Part shown: one piece after another, positions 1-5,818 of the stretch
Numbering within the stretch: the stretch's first letter is position 1
Layout of the letters: each line of letters opens with the position of its first letter
Assembly: GCA_946631345.1 (NCBI GenBank)
Contig: CAMPAA010000192.1
Span: forward strand, 1 to 6,023
DNA length: 6,023 nt
From: an uncultured Verrucomicrobiota bacterium
GTDB lineage: Bacteria; Verrucomicrobiota; Kiritimatiellia; RFP12; UBA1067
Reading direction: 5' to 3'
Notes under the pieces: generated by a model
What the model saw: the letters and a program-made list of their open reading frames with translations, nothing else
Databases searched by the model: none
Told to the model about the DNA's origin: nothing
Made by a program: the position numbers and the translations under genes

Positions 1-79
1 TCCACCTCGAAACCTTGCCTTTCCAATTTGACTCACTTGATTGTACAACTTCCCACAGGCCGCGAAAGGCAACACCCTA

Positions 80-115
80 TTGCCGAATGTGGCCGGATGT
101 GGTACACTTACCGCC
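80..115 (+). promoter_or_regulatory. Promoter of the nadC operon, predicted leaderless
   Basis: A -35-like TTGCCG (80-85) is separated by 17 bp from a -10-like TACACT (103-108). TG at 100-101 makes it an extended -10 (TGGTACACT). The next seven bases, TACCGCC (109-115), form a GC-rich discriminator, and the ATG at 116 follows directly. The +1 expected from this spacing is base 115 or 116, so the mRNA should have essentially no 5' leader. No Shine-Dalgarno sequence lies at a usable distance, which fits. The box positions are seen; the transcription start is inferred. Confidence 0.6.
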
Positions 116-358
116 ATGAAATTAAAGAAACCAGAGTCGTCTGCGGAGGAGGGTTCGCAGGCAACAGTCACGGGCGGCGCCACCATCGCCGCGCGGTTCC
201 AGCTTGACGCCGACCCACGGGCGGCGAAAAAGGGTCCGTCGGGCGTAGGCAAGACGTCAACGCTCATTGCGCTTCTTGCGGCACTCGCGGCGCTTGGTCT
301 GATCGGCTTCGCTGCGTGGCTCATGTATTCGGACTGGTCTGTCGCAGCCGTATCCTGA
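116..358 (+). CDS. Small single-pass membrane protein of unknown function
   Basis: I do not recognise a family. The product is 80 residues. Residues 1-46 are polar and rich in Lys, Glu, Ala and Gly, with no signal peptide. Residues about 49-70 are a strongly hydrophobic Leu/Ala/Gly/Ile stretch ending in WLMY, followed by a short tail SDWSVAAVS. The basic KK pairs (4-5, 38-39) before the membrane segment suggest a cytoplasmic N terminus, i.e. a tail-anchored-like protein (inferred). The frame stays open back to a TTG at 41, but I chose ATG 116 because a promoter ends at 115 and the Lys-rich start is more natural. The gene lies 14 nt before nadC and is first in the operon. It could be an envelope or secretion accessory protein, but nothing in the sequence shows this. 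Confidence 0.6.
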   Translation: MKLKKPESSAEEGSQATVTGGATIAARFQLDADPRAAKKGPSGVGKTSTLIALLAALAALGLIGFAAWLMYSDWSVAAVS

Positions 359-372
359 GCAGGTCGCACCGC

Positions 373-1290
373 ATGGAACGAGATGTAATGAGGTCGCCGC
401 GCGCCCGCGCGGCAGTCCGTCTTGCGTTGGACGAGGATTTGGCCGACGTGGCGCGCGTACGGTCTGCGCCATGGTGCGATGCCACGTCCCTTGCCCTGGT
501 CGATCCCACCGCAGTCGCCGAAGGCGAGATATACGCAAAGGGTCGAGGGTGTACGGTGGCCGGCGCCACGGTCGCGCGCGCCGTCATGAAGGCTGTAGAT
601 CCGAAGATTGCCGTGAGGATACTAAGGGAGGACGGCACCGAGGTCAAGCCAGGCGAGCCTATACTTGTGTTCCGCGGCAAGGCGAGATCCATACTCGCGG
701 CGGAGCGCACGGCTCTCAATTTCATGCAGCGCATGTGCGCCACCGCCACGCTCACGCGTGAGTTTGTGAAGGCCGTAAGGCGCTATGGTACGCTCATCCT
801 CGACACGCGTAAGACCACACCCGGACTGAGGGTGTTCGAGAAGTACGCCGTTACCTGCGGCGGCGGCACGAACCACCGCATGGGGATGTATGACCGGGTG
901 CTGATGAAGGACAACCACAGGCGGCTGTGGAAAGGCGGCAACCCCGACGAACTTGACAAGGCCGTGGAGGCAGCCCGGCGGCGGTTCCCGAAGCTTGAGG
1001 TAGAGGTTGAGGTGGAGAGCCTGCGCGAATGCGCAAGCGCGCTGAAGGCGCGGCCGGAATGGATCATGCTCGACAACATGTCGGTCGCCGACATGCGCAA
1101 GTGCGTGAAGATGTGTCGCGGAATTTCCAAGACGGAGGCTTCCGGCGGAATCACTCTCGACCGTGCGCGGGAGGTCGCGGCCACGGGAGTTACGGCGATT
1201 TCGCTTGGTTGCCTTACCCACTCCGCCGGTTCCATAGACCTGTCGCTTGAATGGCGCTGCGTTGAACAGTCGTCAGGCGGTGCGGCATGA
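373..1290 (+). CDS. nadC: Nicotinate-nucleotide pyrophosphorylase (quinolinate phosphoribosyltransferase)
   Basis: NadC catalyses quinolinate + PRPP to nicotinate mononucleotide + CO2 + PPi in the cytoplasm, the last step of de novo pyridine-ring synthesis for NAD. Counting from ATG 373 (305 residues), family landmarks occur in order: ERTALNFMQRM (111-121), DTRKTTPG (144-151), GGGTNHR (163-169), LMKDNH (177-182), the acidic strand EVEVEVES (209-216), MLDNMS (232-237), EASGGI (255-260) and SLGCLTHS (277-284). These cover the substrate-binding Arg, Lys and His residues and the phosphate-binding glycines, so it should be active. Length is near the family norm of about 280-300. Start: AGCAGG (358-363) sits 9 nt before ATG 373. 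ATG 388 is a close alternative with a weaker ribosome-binding site, and GTG 316 would overlap the upstream gene. The stop overlaps the next start as ATGA. No nadA or nadB is in the window. Confidence 0.96.
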   Translation: MERDVMRSPRARAAVRLALDEDLADVARVRSAPWCDATSLALVDPTAVAEGEIYAKGRGCTVAGATVARAVMKAVDPKIAVRILREDGTEVKPGEPILVFRGKARSILAAERTALNFMQRMCATATLTREFVKAVRRYGTLILDTRKTTPGLRVFEKYAVTCGGGTNHRMGMYDRVLMKDNHRRLWKGGNPDELDKAVEAARRRFPKLEVEVEVESLRECASALKARPEWIMLDNMSVADMRKCVKMCRGISKTEASGGITLDRAREVAATGVTAISLGCLTHSAGSIDLSLEWRCVEQSSGGAA

Positions 1291-1988
1291 CCCATGCGCC
1301 TCGTGCAGGCGCTAAGCCATGCTATCTGGTATGGGATTGGAACGGCACGCTGCTCGATGACGTCGAGGCGGCCGTGGGTGCGCTAAACCGCATGTTGACC
1401 AAACGCGGGGCTCAGCCGATCACGGTCGAACACTACCGTAGGCGGTTCGGTTTCCCCGTGCGCCCGTTTTACGCCGAGTTGGGCGTGGATTTGGCGAAAT
1501 GGGACTGGGACGAGATATGCGAGGACTTCCACGCCTTTGTGCTTGAGGAGCCTCAGAAGGTGCGCGAGGAATCTCGCCCGGCGCTGGAGTTGGCGGCATC
1601 TCTTGGATTCCGGCAGTGCGTACTGTCTGCGCTGAGGCAGGACAAACTGGAGGCGGCGGTCGATGCGGCAGGGTTCACGCGCTTCTTCGAGCGGGTGTAT
1701 GGCGTGGACAACCTGGACGGCGCATCCAAGCTTCAGCGCGGACAAGAACTGACGTCGGCACTTGGATCGGTGCGTACTGTATTCATTGGTGACACTCTCC
1801 ATGATGCGGAGGTCGCGCGAGCACTTGGCGGCGGTTGTGTGCTGGTGGGATGCGGCCATCAGGCTCCAGACCGGCTTGCCGCCGCAGGGTGCAGGGTGGC
1901 GGAATCCCTGGTTGACGCCGTTCGCATCGCCGACGATTTGCGGAGTCGGGAAGGGGTTGGCGGATGTCTGCTTGGCTTGAACGGATAA
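1287..1988 (+). CDS. HAD-superfamily hydrolase, phosphoglycolate-phosphatase-like
   Basis: A 233-residue HAD hydrolase, probably a small-molecule phosphatase in the cytoplasm. Motif I is DWNGTLLDD (17-25), with Asp17 as nucleophile. Asn19 sits where phosphatases usually have the general acid/base Asp. Motif II is the Ser in CVLSAL (Ser114), motif III Lys148 in ASKLQ, and motif IV GDTLHD (168-173). The stretch between motifs I and II (about 25-100) is the right size for a helical C1 cap, as in Gph and PGMB-like enzymes. The substrate cannot be read from the sequence; sugar phosphates, phosphoglycolate or nucleotides are all possible. The start ATG overlaps the nadC stop by 4 nt (ATGA), with AGGCGG (1275-1280) 6 nt upstream, so translation is probably coupled. 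The C terminus (about 218-233) runs into the comF start and has no motif. Confidence 0.88.
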   Translation: MTHAPRAGAKPCYLVWDWNGTLLDDVEAAVGALNRMLTKRGAQPITVEHYRRRFGFPVRPFYAELGVDLAKWDWDEICEDFHAFVLEEPQKVREESRPALELAASLGFRQCVLSALRQDKLEAAVDAAGFTRFFERVYGVDNLDGASKLQRGQELTSALGSVRTVFIGDTLHDAEVARALGGGCVLVGCGHQAPDRLAAAGCRVAESLVDAVRIADDLRSREGVGGCLLGLNG

Positions 1989-2632
1989 AGGATGCTCTAT
2001 GGCCGCGTACCTGCGCGGTGCATGACTGCAGGCGTCCTGTCGACAGGCCTGAGGGCTACATCTGTTCGCGGTGCTATGCCACGCTGCCGTGGTACGACGA
2101 GTTTGCAAAGAGCACGTTTGCCTACCTTTCACCGATCGTCGAGCTGGTGAACATATACAAGTTCAGCGGAGCGACCTATCTCACGGAGGATTTCGCGGCG
2201 GCGATGGAGCGCTCGTTCCGCCGAAAGCACGACGCGGCATCCGTGGACGTTGTCGTGCCGGTGCCGATCCACAAGAGCCGTCTTGAGGAACGCGGCTACA
2301 ATCAGAGCGGACTGCTCGCGGATGCGCTTGCAAAGCGGCTTGGCAGGGTATGCGACGACCGTTCGCTTGTGAAGGTTCGCGACACGGGGCACCAGAGCCG
2401 CTCGACCGGCGACGAGCGGCGGAAGAACCTTGCGGCGGCATTCCGCGCGGCTCGTCCAGAACGTCTGCGCGGACGTACAGTCCTGCTGGTGGATGACGTG
2501 ATGACGACGGGCGCCACGCTTGAAGAGTGCACGCGCGCCATACTCGCCTGTGGAGCCCACCGAGTGGTTCAGTTTGCGCTCGCCAAGGCTCTCATGGACG
2601 AAGATGTCGGCGAAGACTACGTGAAGACATGA
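1964..2632 (+). CDS. comF: ComF family phosphoribosyltransferase-like protein
   Basis: A 222-residue ComF/GntX-type protein. ComF is needed for DNA uptake in naturally competent bacteria, but most homologues are annotated only by family. Near the N terminus four cysteines (Cys17, Cys22, Cys34, Cys37) form a probable zinc finger, with Cx4C rather than the usual CxxC as first pair. The family signature PVPI..SRLEERGYNQ covers about 99-114, HQSRSTGDERRKNLAAAF is at 143-160, and the PRPP-binding loop VLLVDDVMTTGAT is at 173-185, where two acidic residues and TTGAT contact ribose 5-phosphate in type I phosphoribosyltransferases. The start overlaps the HAD gene by 25 nt; AAGGGG (1951-1956) lies 7 nt upstream and supports it. 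It is the last gene of the operon. No other competence gene is present, so a competence role is not shown here; salvage-type chemistry is an alternative. Confidence 0.9.
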   Translation: MSAWLERIKDALWPRTCAVHDCRRPVDRPEGYICSRCYATLPWYDEFAKSTFAYLSPIVELVNIYKFSGATYLTEDFAAAMERSFRRKHDAASVDVVVPVPIHKSRLEERGYNQSGLLADALAKRLGRVCDDRSLVKVRDTGHQSRSTGDERRKNLAAAFRAARPERLRGRTVLLVDDVMTTGATLEECTRAILACGAHRVVQFALAKALMDEDVGEDYVKT

Positions 2633-2661
2633 CCACACGCGGAAATGGTATAATACGCGCC
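2624..2661 (+). promoter_or_regulatory. Promoter of rnhC
   Basis: A perfect -10 TATAAT (2649-2654) is preceded by TGG (2646-2648), giving an extended -10, and followed by the GC-rich discriminator ACGCGCC (2655-2661). The -35 is weak: AAGACA (2624-2629) at a long 19-bp spacing is the best candidate and overlaps the end of comF. Transcription should start near 2661, leaving a leader of about 18 nt with a purine-rich AAAGGCAGAG before the ATG at 2679. Confidence 0.65.
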
Positions 2662-2678
2662 CAAAGGCAGAGTAGCTA

Positions 2679-3722
2679 ATGGCTCAGAGCACATACACAT
2701 ATGAACTTACCGACGAGCAGCAGAGCATGCTGCTGCTCATAATGGAAAGCGGCAACTACCGCAAGCGTACCGTGCCGTACGCGCTCATGTCGATTGAGGG
2801 CGACGGCTTCAACTGCACTCTATACGCGAAGGAGAAGCATGGGCGGCGCAAATGCTGCGTCCAGGGAGGCAAGGCCGAGGATTTCGTGCTGTTCGTGCTT
2901 GAGCCGCAGGTGCTTGGGACGGCGTCGCTCGGCTACGAGGACGTGCTTGATCCCGACCGCGACAAGCCGCACGGCGGCAGTGACGAATCGGGCAAGGGCG
3001 ACTATTTCGGCCCGCTCGTGGTGGCATGCTGCTATGTGGACGAGAAGCTTGCGACGTCGCTGCGCGAGATCGGGGTAAAGGACTGCAAGCAGATGAGCGA
3101 CAAGGCCGTGCTGGGCGTCGGTTCGAAGATTCGATCGCTTCTCGGGCCACAGCGCTATGCAGTGGTGAAGATCGGCCCGCCAGCCTACAACCGTCTCTAC
3201 GCGAAGATACGCAACGTGAACCGTCTGCTTGCATGGGCCCATGGCACGTGCATCGAGTCTCTGCTCGAGAAGCAGCCCTCATGCCCGAAGGTCGTGGTGG
3301 ACCAGTTCGCTCCGACCGAGGCGGTGATACGGCGGGCGCTCAAGGAGAGAGGGCGCAAGATAACGGTTGACCAGCACCACAAGGCGGAGAGCGACATTGC
3401 TGTCGCTGCCGCGTCTGTCGTGGCGCGCGAACTGTTCCTGCGCGACCTTGTGGCGGCGTTGCCTGACTACGGCCTTGATGCGGCGACGGCGGACAACCCG
3501 GTAGGTGCGATTCCGAAGGGGTCGAGCGATCCGCGCATCCGCACGCTCGCGGAGGACTGCGTGAGGCGCAACGGTCCCAAATGGATCATGAACCACTGCA
3601 AGGCGCATTTCCAGACGACCGACAAGGTGCTGGAGGCGTGCGGCCAGTCTCGCGCCGACCTGCCGCCGGAAGGGCAGGTCACCTCCGCCGTGAAGAATCT
3701 CGCGAAACCAAGCCCTCACTGA
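2679..3722 (+). CDS. rnhC: Ribonuclease HIII
   Basis: A 347-residue type 2 RNase H that cuts the RNA strand of RNA:DNA hybrids (R-loops, Okazaki primers) in the cytoplasm with divalent metal. Residues about 5-85 match the N-terminal TBP-like substrate-binding domain that separates HIII from HII (basic stretches RKR 28-30 and KEKHGRRK 51-58). The catalytic domain opens with GGSDESGKGDYFGP (99-112): Asp102 and Glu103 are metal ligands, and GKG is the backbone-binding loop. Asp208 in VVVDQF is the third carboxylate. HHKAESDIAVAAASVVAR (233-250) supplies the fourth, probably Glu237 or Asp239 (inferred by analogy to HII). KWIMNHCKAHF (301-311) is the family C-terminal region, after which about 35 residues form a variable tail. 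Length is slightly above the usual ~310. The gene has its own promoter 46 nt after comF and converges on the GH20 gene. No rnhB is in the window. Confidence 0.95.
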   Translation: MAQSTYTYELTDEQQSMLLLIMESGNYRKRTVPYALMSIEGDGFNCTLYAKEKHGRRKCCVQGGKAEDFVLFVLEPQVLGTASLGYEDVLDPDRDKPHGGSDESGKGDYFGPLVVACCYVDEKLATSLREIGVKDCKQMSDKAVLGVGSKIRSLLGPQRYAVVKIGPPAYNRLYAKIRNVNRLLAWAHGTCIESLLEKQPSCPKVVVDQFAPTEAVIRRALKERGRKITVDQHHKAESDIAVAAASVVARELFLRDLVAALPDYGLDAATADNPVGAIPKGSSDPRIRTLAEDCVRRNGPKWIMNHCKAHFQTTDKVLEACGQSRADLPPEGQVTSAVKNLAKPSPH

Positions 3723-3732
3723 TGTGAGGGTT
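3711..3732. terminator. Hairpin shared by two convergent gene ends
   Basis: The inverted repeat CCCTCAC (3713-3719) / GTGAGGG (3724-3730) has a 4-nt TGAT loop. In the plus-strand RNA, G3712·U3731 and A3711-U3732 extend it to 9 pairs. The rnhC stop TGA (3720-3722) is in the loop, and the GH20 stop (3716-3718, minus strand) is in the stem. Neither strand has a clear run of T after the stem; the minus strand continues CTTGGTTTCG, so classic intrinsic termination is doubtful. It may slow polymerase or protect 3' ends of both transcripts. Confidence 0.45.
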
Positions 3733-5641
3733 CGGTGGCGGAGTAGGTCAGCCCGGGGACATCGCGAGGATGCGCGCTCGTGCCGAGCATCGGCACGAAC
3801 GTCGCCGTCCATCTTCCGGAGCCGTCCTTCTTGGGGATTGTGAGCTTTACGTGGTTCCAGCCCTTTTCGAGTGTAATGGGCGTTGGGTCGCGGAAGTAGT
3901 ACTCCTCGTTCGTGAACGGCGTTTCGTGGGTGCATTTGGCGCTGGGGTTCTGCCATGCCGGCGGCGGAATCTCCTTGCCGTTGATTTCGACCTTCGCTCC
4001 GTGACGCGACCACTCGCCGAGCGCGGGAAGGCGCTTGTCGCCCCTGCGGCCGCCCGAGCGGCTGTATCCCGTGAACCCTATCCATGCGCCGCAATCCTGC
4101 CTGCTTTCGCTCCGGATCCATGTCTCGGCGACGACGCATCCAGTGGCTTTGTCAAGGAAGTTCATGTTTTCCGGACGCGAGAACAGCCAATGGCGTGGCG
4201 AAATCGTGGCGCCAACGAGCGCTTTTCCGAGCACTTTGCCGGTTTCGGCGTCGGTCAGGCGCCAGCGCATGTCGGTCTGCCGCACGTACTGGAAGGGGTA
4301 TGGGAATTTGTCGCCGAACACTCTGTCGCGCTGAGCGAGCACGCGACGCTCCAGAGCGGCCTGGCGGCCGATGTCCGGGTCGTTCTGCTCCGGCGGATGG
4401 GCCCAGAGGTCGGGTCTGATCAGTTCGTCGCCGCACCAGAACGTCTCGCCCAGCATCACGATTCCGGGAAGGATGGCGACGTGGTTCCAGATATCCTCGG
4501 TGGTGGGGGCATAATCGTCGTGCCATACGCTGATCAGAGCGCCGAGTGCGCGCGGATCCTTTGCGCCCCAGCGGCACGGTGCCTGATATGCGGCGGTGCG
4601 CAGTATCTCCTCCGGCTCCATATGGTTCAGGTAATAGCCTTTCGTGGTGTCGAGGTAGGCGTATGGGGTGTTTGTCGCCTCGCCGCGCTGCCCCCACACC
4701 ATGGATATCGCGGGGCCGGTCGGCTTGAGCGGATGCCCCGGCCACCAGCCGATCACCGTGCGTCCGTTCCTGCTGACCTGGTTTGCCCACATCTGGTACC
4801 ATTCGTCTGGCACCTTTTCGGAATCGTACCACACCTCGTCGGTGCCGAGATGGATGAACGGCATTTCGTTCGCCGGCACAAGTGCGCACAGCTCGTCGAT
4901 GAGGTCGCATATCGTCCTGTCGACGCCTGGCGTGTGCATCTTTGCCACGCCCATGCCTATGCGGAACGCCTCAGAGTGCCCGGGCACGTCAAGCTCCGGG
5001 ATCACGGTGATGCCGCGTTCGGCGGCGTAGCGCACGGTCTCGATGAAGTCGCGCTGAGTGTAGTACGCGCCGATGTGCCGCTTGGTCGCCTCCGGGCGGT
5101 TCAGCTGTGGGTAGCGCTTGGACTCCAGCCGCCAGCCGTGGTAGTCGGTGAGGTGCCAGTGGAAGATGTTGAGCTTGTATGCGGCCATCATGTCGAGCGT
5201 GTCGCGGATGGACTTCAGGCTCTGGTAGTTGCGGCCATAGTCGTTCATGAACCCCCTGTATCGCAGCGCGGGCCAGTCGGTGATGGTGCAGGCCGGAATT
5301 GGCCTGCCGCCGGCGAGTTTGCGCAGCTGGTCGAGCGTTGCGCGGGCATGGCGCTCTCCGGCCACGCCAGATGCCGTGACGGTTATTCCGCCAGGCGCGA
5401 TGTCCAGCCTGTAGGCCTGGTCGCGCACGGCATCGGGGGCGTCGGATATGGTGCCACGCCTCACAGCGACAGCAACATCAAGCCCCACGCCTCCATCTGC
5501 ATTGTCGGCGACAATCTGCCGAGGCCTTGGCATGATCAGCGACAGCAGTTCGTCGCGGTCGGATGAGTTTGCGAGATTGGAGGAGGAGCATCCCGCAAGC
5601 AGGCATGCTCCGCACAGAAGTGTTGGTGTGATCTTGAACAT
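3716..5641 (-). CDS. GH20 beta-N-acetylhexosaminidase-like lipoprotein
   Basis: A 641-residue exported glycoside hydrolase of family 20, expected to remove terminal beta-linked N-acetylhexosamine by substrate-assisted catalysis. Residues 1-18 are a lipoprotein signal with lipobox LAGC; Cys18 would be lipidated and Ser19 favours the outer membrane. About 35-125 is the small N-terminal GH20b domain. The (beta/alpha)8 barrel starts near 126, with YRGFMNDYGRN (128-138), HWHLTDYHGWRLE (161-173), IPELDVPGHSEA (214-225) and the catalytic pair HLGTDE (264-269: Asp268, Glu269), where Thr267 replaces the usual second Gly of HxGGDE. Trp299/300, Tyr337 and Trp373 fit substrate-binding aromatics. About 440-641 is an extra C-terminal region, beta-rich by eye (KGWNHVKLTI at 593-602), of unknown role. 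The only start compatible with the signal peptide is ATG 5641, directly after the promoter. No transporter or regulator neighbours it, so the natural glycan is unknown. Confidence 0.9.
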   Translation of the reverse strand: MFKITPTLLCGACLLAGCSSSNLANSSDRDELLSLIMPRPRQIVADNADGGVGLDVAVAVRRGTISDAPDAVRDQAYRLDIAPGGITVTASGVAGERHARATLDQLRKLAGGRPIPACTITDWPALRYRGFMNDYGRNYQSLKSIRDTLDMMAAYKLNIFHWHLTDYHGWRLESKRYPQLNRPEATKRHIGAYYTQRDFIETVRYAAERGITVIPELDVPGHSEAFRIGMGVAKMHTPGVDRTICDLIDELCALVPANEMPFIHLGTDEVWYDSEKVPDEWYQMWANQVSRNGRTVIGWWPGHPLKPTGPAISMVWGQRGEATNTPYAYLDTTKGYYLNHMEPEEILRTAAYQAPCRWGAKDPRALGALISVWHDDYAPTTEDIWNHVAILPGIVMLGETFWCGDELIRPDLWAHPPEQNDPDIGRQAALERRVLAQRDRVFGDKFPYPFQYVRQTDMRWRLTDAETGKVLGKALVGATISPRHWLFSRPENMNFLDKATGCVVAETWIRSESRQDCGAWIGFTGYSRSGGRRGDKRLPALGEWSRHGAKVEINGKEIPPPAWQNPSAKCTHETPFTNEEYYFRDPTPITLEKGWNHVKLTIPKKDGSGRWTATFVPMLGTSAHPRDVPGLTYSATEPSHQ

Positions 5642-5657
5642 GCCCCCTATTATAGCA
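5642..5657 (-). promoter_or_regulatory. Extended -10 promoter of the GH20 gene, predicted leaderless
   Basis: Read on the minus strand, TGCTATAAT (5657-5649) is a perfect TGn-extended -10 box. Seven bases, AGGGGGC (5648-5642), separate it from the ATG at 5641. Normal spacing puts +1 at the last of these bases, so the transcript should begin at or one base before the start codon. AGGGGG looks like a Shine-Dalgarno sequence but is one base from the ATG, too close to work. I see no good -35 at 16-18 bp, which the extended -10 could compensate for. Confidence 0.62.
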
Positions 5658-5758
5658 TATAAGGGCGGCTTGATCGCATCTTTCTTTTGTCGCTCCGCCA
5701 GCCTGTCAGCAAAATAGCCGATGCTTGACTATCGCCAATGCCTTGCTGAGGCTGTTGC
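5658..5758. other. Divergent intergenic region without a recognised element
   Basis: The region between the GH20 promoter and the promoter of the last gene. I find no coding frame, no convincing operator palindrome and no tRNA or small RNA. It holds one TTGACT hexamer (5725-5730), repeated 39 bp downstream at 5764-5769; neither copy is at a proper distance from a -10 box. A regulator of either gene could bind here, but no site can be named. Confidence 0.4.
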
Positions 5759-5794
5759 TTGCATTGACTACACGCATTTGGTATCATGCGCGCC
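5759..5794 (+). promoter_or_regulatory. Promoter of the terminal secreted-protein gene
   Basis: TATCAT (5782-5787) preceded by TGG (5779-5781) makes an extended -10, and GCGCGCC (5788-5794) is the discriminator, nearly the same as at rnhC. TTGCAT (5759-5764) at 17 bp is a weak -35; a better hexamer, TTGACT (5764-5769), is only 12 bp away. Transcription should start near 5794, leaving a leader of about 25 nt that carries a strong ribosome-binding site. Confidence 0.55.
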
Positions 5795-5805
5795 ATTGAG
5801 GTAAA

Positions 5806-5814
5806 AAGGAGGTG
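5806..5814 (+). promoter_or_regulatory. Strong Shine-Dalgarno site
   Basis: AAGGAGGTG is a full match to the 16S rRNA 3' end, with 6 nt between GGAGG and ATG 5819. It is far stronger than any other ribosome-binding site in the window. It shows that the following open frame is a real gene and that the organism has a standard anti-Shine-Dalgarno sequence. Confidence 0.85.
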
Positions 5815-5818
5815 AAGG

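Noticed and set aside
28..49. TTGACT (28-33) with TACAAC (44-49) as a promoter for the first gene
   Set aside because: The spacer is only 10 bp. The pair at 80-85 and 103-108 has 17 bp and an extended -10.
233..256. A Walker A-like GPSGVGKT in the small membrane protein (residues 40-47)
   Set aside because: It matches GxxxxGKT by letter, but the protein is only 80 residues, lacks Walker B and a nucleotide-binding fold, and the motif runs straight into the membrane segment. Likely chance.
316..372. GTG 316 as the nadC start
   Set aside because: It would add 19 unconserved residues and overlap the upstream gene by 43 nt without a good ribosome-binding site.
997..1020. Short tandem GAGGTN repeat within nadC
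   Set aside because: It encodes the EVEVEVES acidic strand normal for NadC and is explained by the protein.
1383..2132. A 249-codon minus-strand frame opposite the HAD and comF genes
   Set aside because: It overlaps the complete HAD and comF motif sets on the plus strand and has no family resemblance of its own.
3279..4139. A 286-codon minus-strand frame across the rnhC and GH20 ends
   Set aside because: The protein is Arg/His-rich and low-complexity, overlaps two well-supported genes and has no start signals.
3770..5566. A 598-codon open frame on the plus strand opposite the GH20 gene
   Set aside because: Its product has no recognisable motifs and a composition typical of antisense translation of a GC-rich gene. 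The minus strand has a lipoprotein signal and ordered GH20 motifs. The length comes from codon bias.
5663..5700. GGCGG...CCGCC inverted repeat in the divergent intergenic region
   Set aside because: Only about 5 bp arms and a loop near 27 nt; expected by chance in GC-rich DNA.
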